Part shown: positions 60,728-64,000 of the stretch, one piece after another
Numbering within the stretch: position 1 is the first letter of the stretch
Layout of the letters: every line of letters starts with the position of its first letter
Assembly (NCBI GenBank): GCA_021787845.1
Contig: JAJYLH010000029.1
Span: 1 to 64,000 of the forward strand
From: Myxococcales bacterium
GTDB lineage: Bacteria > Myxococcota > Myxococcia > Myxococcales > JAJYLH01
Reading direction: 5' to 3'
DNA: 64,000 nucleotides
Notes under the pieces: model-generated
Seen by the model: the letters and a program-made list of their open reading frames with translations, nothing else
Told to the model about the DNA's origin: nothing
The model's database searches: none
Translations under genes and position numbers: made by a program

Positions 60728-61773
60728 GGTCGGCCTCCTGGCAGTCGAATCTCGTTCTCCTCTGGCGTCACCTGTTCGAGGTACGGCGAGTGCGTCGTGC
60801 AGATGAACTGGCAATCCGGCCCGATGCGCCGCAAGGCCGCGAGGAGCGCCTGCTGCTCGGGCGGATGGAGGTGCAACTCGAGCTCGTCGATGAGCACCAC
60901 CGACTTCGCGATGCTCAGTCGGACGAACTCATAGAGAATCGGGAAGACCGCCTGCTCGCCCGAGGACATCTCCGCGATGTCGTACCGCTTCCCGTCGCGC
61001 TCGATCAGGAAATAGGACTCCGTGGCGCGGGTCGCGGTGGCGAACTCGCGCGGGGCGACGCCCACGAACTTCGAACCGGGGAAGAGCTCCGCGTAGCGCT
61101 GTTCGAGCGTCCCGAGATAGTCGATGCCGCGCTTTCCCGGCGAGGTGTGAAAGGCCCACCATCCGACGAGGAAGTCGCGAAGCCGCTCGATGCCCGGCGG
61201 CTCCGGCGTCTCCTCGACGGTGCCGGCGGCGGTCTGGTTGCTCCGGTTCTGGTCGAACCAGAAGACGTCGCCGACTTCCGGGAACCGTTCGCGCAAATCC
61301 GGTCGAGAGCGCACCAGCGTCCGGATGTACCATCGACCGAGGAACTGCGCAGTCTCAGAAGTAGCGACTGGAAGCCGATCGCGCTCGAAGACAAGCGACA
61401 CCGTGGGCGAGTCAGCCGGATTCGGAGAATGTCGGAGCTCTCGATGCGCGAGGGGCGCCCAGAGCTTGTCGAGCTCACGCGTCGCCTGGCGCTCCTCCGC
61501 ATCGAATGCGACCTCGAGCGCGACCCGGGTCGGGCCGAGGGAGCCAACGCGCTCCGCGAGAAAGCCCGGCCAGGCGAAGTCGGAAGCTCGCTCGATGCGG
61601 CGCGAGGCCATCGATAGCACCAGAGCGATGGCCTGGAGCGCGGAGGTCTTGCCGCTTCCGTTGTCCCCGAGCAGCAACGTCAGTGGCCGCGGCTGGCCGT
61701 CGGAGCCGCGCAGGTCGAGCTCCAGCTTGCGAATGCCCTTGAAGTTCTCGATTTCGACGCGCGTGAGCTTCAT
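60718..61773 (-). CDS. OLD/AriA-like ABC-type AAA ATPase
   Basis: A 351-residue ATPase. MKLTRVEIENFKGIRKLELD and Walker A LLLGDNGSGKTSALQAIAL (about 33-52) match RecF/OLD-type ATPases. MSSGEQAVFPIL is the ABC signature, VVLIDELELHLHPPEQQALL the Walker B and D-loop, and FICTTHSPYLEQV the H-loop. There is no fused TOPRIM domain; that function is supplied by the overlapping downstream gene. Probable ATP-driven sensor part of a two-gene defence module. Confidence 0.85.
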   Translation of the reverse strand: MKLTRVEIENFKGIRKLELDLRGSDGQPRPLTLLLGDNGSGKTSALQAIALVLSMASRRIERASDFAWPGFLAERVGSLGPTRVALEVAFDAEERQATRELDKLWAPLAHRELRHSPNPADSPTVSLVFERDRLPVATSETAQFLGRWYIRTLVRSRPDLRERFPEVGDVFWFDQNRSNQTAAGTVEETPEPPGIERLRDFLVGWWAFHTSPGKRGIDYLGTLEQRYAELFPGSKFVGVAPREFATATRATESYFLIERDGKRYDIAEMSSGEQAVFPILYEFVRLSIAKSVVLIDELELHLHPPEQQALLAALRRIGPDCQFICTTHSPYLEQVTPEENEIRLPGGRPCL

Positions 61774-62063
61774 CGGCGCCTCCGTCGCGAGAGCCTAGCA
61801 GACGCCGCCAACGACGGCAACGCCGCCGCCGGGCGCATGGAGCGCTGCGGCGTATGGACCATTTTTCGAGACCTCCGATGGCGCGATCGAGACCTCCGAT
61901 GACGCGACGGAGGCCCAGGTTCTTGCGCCTTGGGGTCTCGCCCCGCGGCCCCGAGCTCGAGGCGCAGCGCACCGCTCGCGAGGCCTCGCTCCGCAGGCCC
62001 GCTACGGCGAGGCGCAGAAGCACGTGGCCCGAATCGCGGGCAAGAGACGCCCGCCCGGACCGC
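61774..62063. other. Spacer with no gene
   Basis: Gap between the leftward ATPase and rightward lipoprotein genes. It contains only a short direct repeat, GAGACCTCCGATG(G/A)CGCGA (about 61869 and 61891). Short reading frames here lack ribosome binding sites. Confidence 0.5.
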
Positions 62064-62093
62064 TTGACCGCCGGCGCGCGACGGGCCTAGCCT
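62064..62093 (+). promoter_or_regulatory. Promoter of the Ig-like lipoprotein gene
   Basis: TTGACC at 62064-62069 and TAGCCT at 62088-62093, 18 bp apart, followed by GAAGGAGGTG and the ATG at 62116. Confidence 0.7.
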
Positions 62094-62115
62094 CGCGGGC
62101 GAAGGAGGTGTCCGA

Positions 62116-62976
62116 ATGCCTTGTCCGCGGCGATCCCTTTCGGGCCTGAAGGTGGCCGGTACGCCAAGCGGCCCGGTCCGCCATCGGAGGAAACGAAACG
62201 GAGGGAAGGCGACAGCGCTCGGGCTGGCAGCGCTCCTCGTCGGTGCGGCGGGATGCTTCGGCTGCGGGCCCGTGGCGGGAGAGACGAAGGTGAGCCTCTC
62301 GATCACGAGCGTCGAGCCATACCAGGTGGTCGGCGCGGTAGGAACCCCGGTCAGCGTGGTCACTCAGTACGGTTGCACGGCGGCCGACGTCGGCATCAAG
62401 CTCGGCGCCATCCCCATCGCTGCGGCGACCATCGTCTCCAGCGCCCCCGACCACTACGAGCTCCCGATCCCGACCACCGCTCCGGGCACCACCAGCACTA
62501 CCCTCACCGTCACCTGCGCCAAGCCGGCGAAGCCCGGGTACGCCTACCTCCGCGGCGGAAACACCGCCACCGCCGGATTCCTCTACAACACCGGACCCGG
62601 AGGACTCGAGCCGCCGCCGATGGTCGATGCGCACGCCCCGGTGGGCGACAACGTGCCGGTGCAGGCGCAGATGCAAGTGACCTTCACGCGCCCGATGTTG
62701 CGACCCAGCGTCGAGAAGCAAGGCAACGTCGGCATCTCGGGCATCGCCGGAAAGACCACCTATGACCCTCCGACCAAGACCGCGACCTTCGTCCCCGACG
62801 AGCCGCTCGACTACTCCACGACCTACGCCTGCGTGGTCGAGGGCGGGGACGGCGGAGTGATCTCGATGTCCGGACGCTATCTCCAGACCCACCTGGCACC
62901 CCCAGGCCAGGCGGTCGACCCCGACCAGGACGCGTGGACCTTCGAGACCCAGTGCCAGAGCTGCGGTAGCCCCTGA
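62116..62976 (+). CDS. Exported protein with Big_5-type Ig-like domain
   Basis: A 286-residue protein with an unusually long basic N-terminus before a hydrophobic signal (ALGLAALLVGAAGCFGC) that ends in a lipobox-like AAGC. The C-terminal ~110 residues match Big_5 Ig-like domains (DAHAPVGDNVPVQAQMQVTF, TRPML, TYDPPTKTATFVPDEPLDYS). The middle is a second beta-rich domain with two Cys. A perfect ribosome binding site precedes the ATG. Surface or periplasmic role, unknown ligand. Confidence 0.78.
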   Translation: MPCPRRSLSGLKVAGTPSGPVRHRRKRNGGKATALGLAALLVGAAGCFGCGPVAGETKVSLSITSVEPYQVVGAVGTPVSVVTQYGCTAADVGIKLGAIPIAAATIVSSAPDHYELPIPTTAPGTTSTTLTVTCAKPAKPGYAYLRGGNTATAGFLYNTGPGGLEPPPMVDAHAPVGDNVPVQAQMQVTFTRPMLRPSVEKQGNVGISGIAGKTTYDPPTKTATFVPDEPLDYSTTYACVVEGGDGGVISMSGRYLQTHLAPPGQAVDPDQDAWTFETQCQSCGSP

Positions 62977-63049
62977 GTCGCCGACTGGCGGATCGGGCTG
63001 CTGGGGAGCGTCGAGCCATGCTTGCGCCCTGCGGCGCGCTTCGGTCCAT

Positions 63050-63174
63050 GCCTATCCGGTTGACACACTTGTCCGAGGTTGGAGCCGGGCACGTCAGTGC
63101 CCGTGTTGGCTCGGGACGCCGCATCCGACCCGGACATTGACATGTCCGGCTCCAAGTGTGTCAACCGGATAGGC
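63050..63174. repeat. MITE-like element with 22-bp perfect inverted ends
   Basis: The ends, GCCTATCCGGTTGACACAC plus TTG at 63050-63071 and the exact reverse complement at 63153-63174, bound 125 bp with GGGCACGTCAGTGCCC- and GGACATTGACATGTCC-type palindromes inside. The ends are related to those of the larger element at 28961-29308. The end sequence includes a TTGACA box that could act as a portable -35. Confidence 0.8.
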
Positions 63175-63361
63175 GCGCCTCGGTCGGGCGTCACGTCCGC
63201 CAACGGGGCCAACGTCCCGGCGCGCTTGGAGTCTGGACCCACTGCGAGCCGCTGGTCCGCGGCGAGCCGAGTCGCCGGCAGCGACGGCTCGGTCGCGGAA
63301 GGCTGGTAGACACAGACCACGCGCGCGAACGCGCCTGATTCCCAGGCATCCACGCATCCGC

Positions 63362-63391
63362 TTGACCCGCGCCGACGCTTCGGCCTAGCTT
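63362..63391 (+). promoter_or_regulatory. Promoter of the peptide/radical SAM operon
   Basis: TTGACC at 63362-63367 and TAGCTT at 63386-63391 with 18-bp spacing. The region around and after the boxes (CGGCCTAGC...GCCGAAGGAGG) closely resembles that at 62064-62110. It leaves a leader of about 120 bases before the small peptide gene. Confidence 0.65.
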
Positions 63392-63517
63392 CTCGGCCGA
63401 AGGAGGCGTTCGACTGCCTGATCCGCCGCGGGCGCTCTCCAGTGCGGCTCGCGCGGCGGCTCTCGACACCCCGAGCTCGAGCGACCACGACGTAAGAAGG
63501 AGAAGGAGGTGATGCCC

Positions 63518-63601
63518 ATGCACGTGAGGTTCTTGTCCAAGCACGGCGCCGGCTCCCGGCGTCGGACGCGGTACTGCCGCAGCGGCCGCGTCCTCTGGTA
63601 G
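63518..63601 (+). CDS. Candidate RiPP precursor peptide
   Basis: A 27-residue peptide beginning MHVRFLSKHG and ending YCRSGRVLW, strongly basic (nine Arg/Lys) with one Cys and a terminal Trp. A perfect AGGAGGT lies seven bases before the ATG at 63518; an earlier ATG at 63512 is too close to it. A hairpin follows the stop codon, and a radical SAM gene starts 75 bp further on. Small genes in this position are typical precursors of radical SAM-modified peptides (compare PqqA, MftA, SCIFF). The core and the modified residues are unknown; Cys and Trp are the natural candidates. Confidence 0.6.
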   Translation: MHVRFLSKHGAGSRRRTRYCRSGRVLW

Positions 63602-63602
63602 G

Positions 63603-63646
63603 CCGTGGGGCCCGCGGGCTCTCGGGGGCTTGCGGGCCCGCCACGG
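63603..63646 (+). terminator. Hairpin between peptide and radical SAM genes
   Basis: CCGTGGGGCCCGC pairs with GCGGGCCCGCCACGG (two-base bulge), a strong GC stem with a 16-base loop and no U-tract. Such a stem would allow partial read-through or protect the upstream mRNA, making peptide mRNA more abundant than enzyme mRNA, a common arrangement in RiPP operons. Confidence 0.6.
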
Positions 63647-63676
63647 ATTGCCTCGCGCTCGACCGGAGGAGGACTG

Positions 63677-64000
63677 ATGTCCGAACGCACCGTGCCCGAC
63701 CCTTCGCAACTCCATCGCTTCACGCGCATCGGCCGCCGCTTCGCGGTCCACGTGCCCACCGGCCGCTTTGCGCAGCTCAGCCCCGACGCCGACCTCGTGC
63801 TCGACGGCCTCGCCCGCGACGAGCGGCCGGCCCCCGCGCCCGAGGTGGCCGCCGCCCTGGACGAGCTCGCCCGCCACTTCGACGAGCCCGACGAGGACCG
63901 CGGCCCGGCCCAGCCCGCGCCGATGACCGACCTGACTCTGAACATCAGCGCCGGCTGCGACCTCGCGTGCCGCTACTGCTGGAACAACCGCGGCCTCTAC
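63677..64000 (+). CDS. Radical SAM peptide maturase, N-terminal part
   Basis: The first 108 residues of a radical SAM enzyme, cut by the window edge. GGAGGA precedes the ATG. Residues about 12-75 (HRFTRIGRRFAVHVPTGRFA, then a helix) look like the small N-terminal leader-binding-like domain of thioether-forming maturases. LTLNISAGCDLACRYCWNN contains the CxxxCxxC [4Fe-4S] motif. Resembles SCIFF or QhpD-type maturases that build thioether or similar crosslinks in short peptides. The SPASM domain expected at the C-terminus lies outside the window, so the subfamily is open. Confidence 0.8.
   Translation, partial: MSERTVPDPSQLHRFTRIGRRFAVHVPTGRFAQLSPDADLVLDGLARDERPAPAPEVAAALDELARHFDEPDEDRGPAQPAPMTDLTLNISAGCDLACRYCWNNRGLY

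Noticed and set aside
63385-63945. Minus-strand ORFs opposite the radical SAM gene
   Set aside because: Antisense shadows; the plus strand has ribosome binding sites and the CxxxCxxC motif.
1-64000. tRNA, rRNA or riboswitch genes
   Set aside because: Scanned by eye for T-loop-like GGTTCGAATCC and rRNA-conserved strings; none was convincing. A covariance-model search would be decisive.

Overview
The window is a GC-rich (roughly 70%), gene-dense bacterial chromosome segment. The mix of genes points to a deltaproteobacterial, most likely Myxococcota-type, Gram-negative organism: a lysS-lolCE-lolD block, several lipoproteins with Cys-rich 'DGxxDGDETDVDCGG' modules, He_PIG and beta-helix surface proteins, paired DUF4139 proteins, and PEGA/TolB-like and FHA proteins. 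This taxonomic call is inference from gene content only. Several genes share a sigma70-like promoter of the form TTGACC-N16 to 18-TAGCCT. No rRNA, tRNA or CRISPR array was seen.

Layout. 1-2650: tandem and palindromic repeats around one HEAT-repeat gene. 2650-10050: OPT-family transporter, LolD, an RDD-LolC/E fusion permease, lysS. 10424-25357: the most notable region, which reads as a protein N-glycosylation locus. It holds an ALG11-like GT4, a MurG/ALG13-14-like GT28, a strongly ALG1-like mannosyltransferase, two STT3/PglB-like oligosaccharyltransferases (WWDWG and WWDLG motifs) and a PglK-like ABC flippase. Interleaved are two large lipoproteins that share an Asn-rich, sequon-containing module of about 80 residues and are the obvious candidate acceptors. 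25787-29300: MtgA-type transglycosylase, RimK-like ATP-grasp ligase, PEGA protein. 29369-39535: surface beta-helix lipoprotein, two DUF4139 proteins, a HARE-HTH plus Mrr-like protein, a small lipoprotein. 39627-49602: homoserine dehydrogenase, an outer-membrane-like protein divergent from PgsA, AI-2E permease, HD-GYP protein, PhnD-like lipoprotein, kinase-like protein, CoA transferase. 49865-59733: SCP2 protein under a palindromic operator, amidase, FHA protein, MBL hydrolase, site-2 protease, TrpS, pseudouridine synthase, HEAT lipoprotein. 59936-61773: a two-gene ATPase/TOPRIM module resembling PARIS or split-OLD phage defence. 62116-64000: Ig-like lipoprotein, then a tiny basic peptide gene, a hairpin and the start of a radical SAM maturase, which looks like a RiPP locus cut by the window edge.

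How it may work together: in the central locus the two GTs on the minus strand and the ALG1-like GT would extend a GlcNAc-PP-lipid to a Man-GlcNAc2-type oligosaccharide, PglK would flip it, and either STT3 homologue would transfer it to Asn-X-Ser/Thr sites on the exported lipoproteins. The initiating phosphoglycosyltransferase is not in the window. Intergenic spaces are unusually full of nested palindromic elements of at least five sequence families, several bounded by inverted repeats like MITEs.
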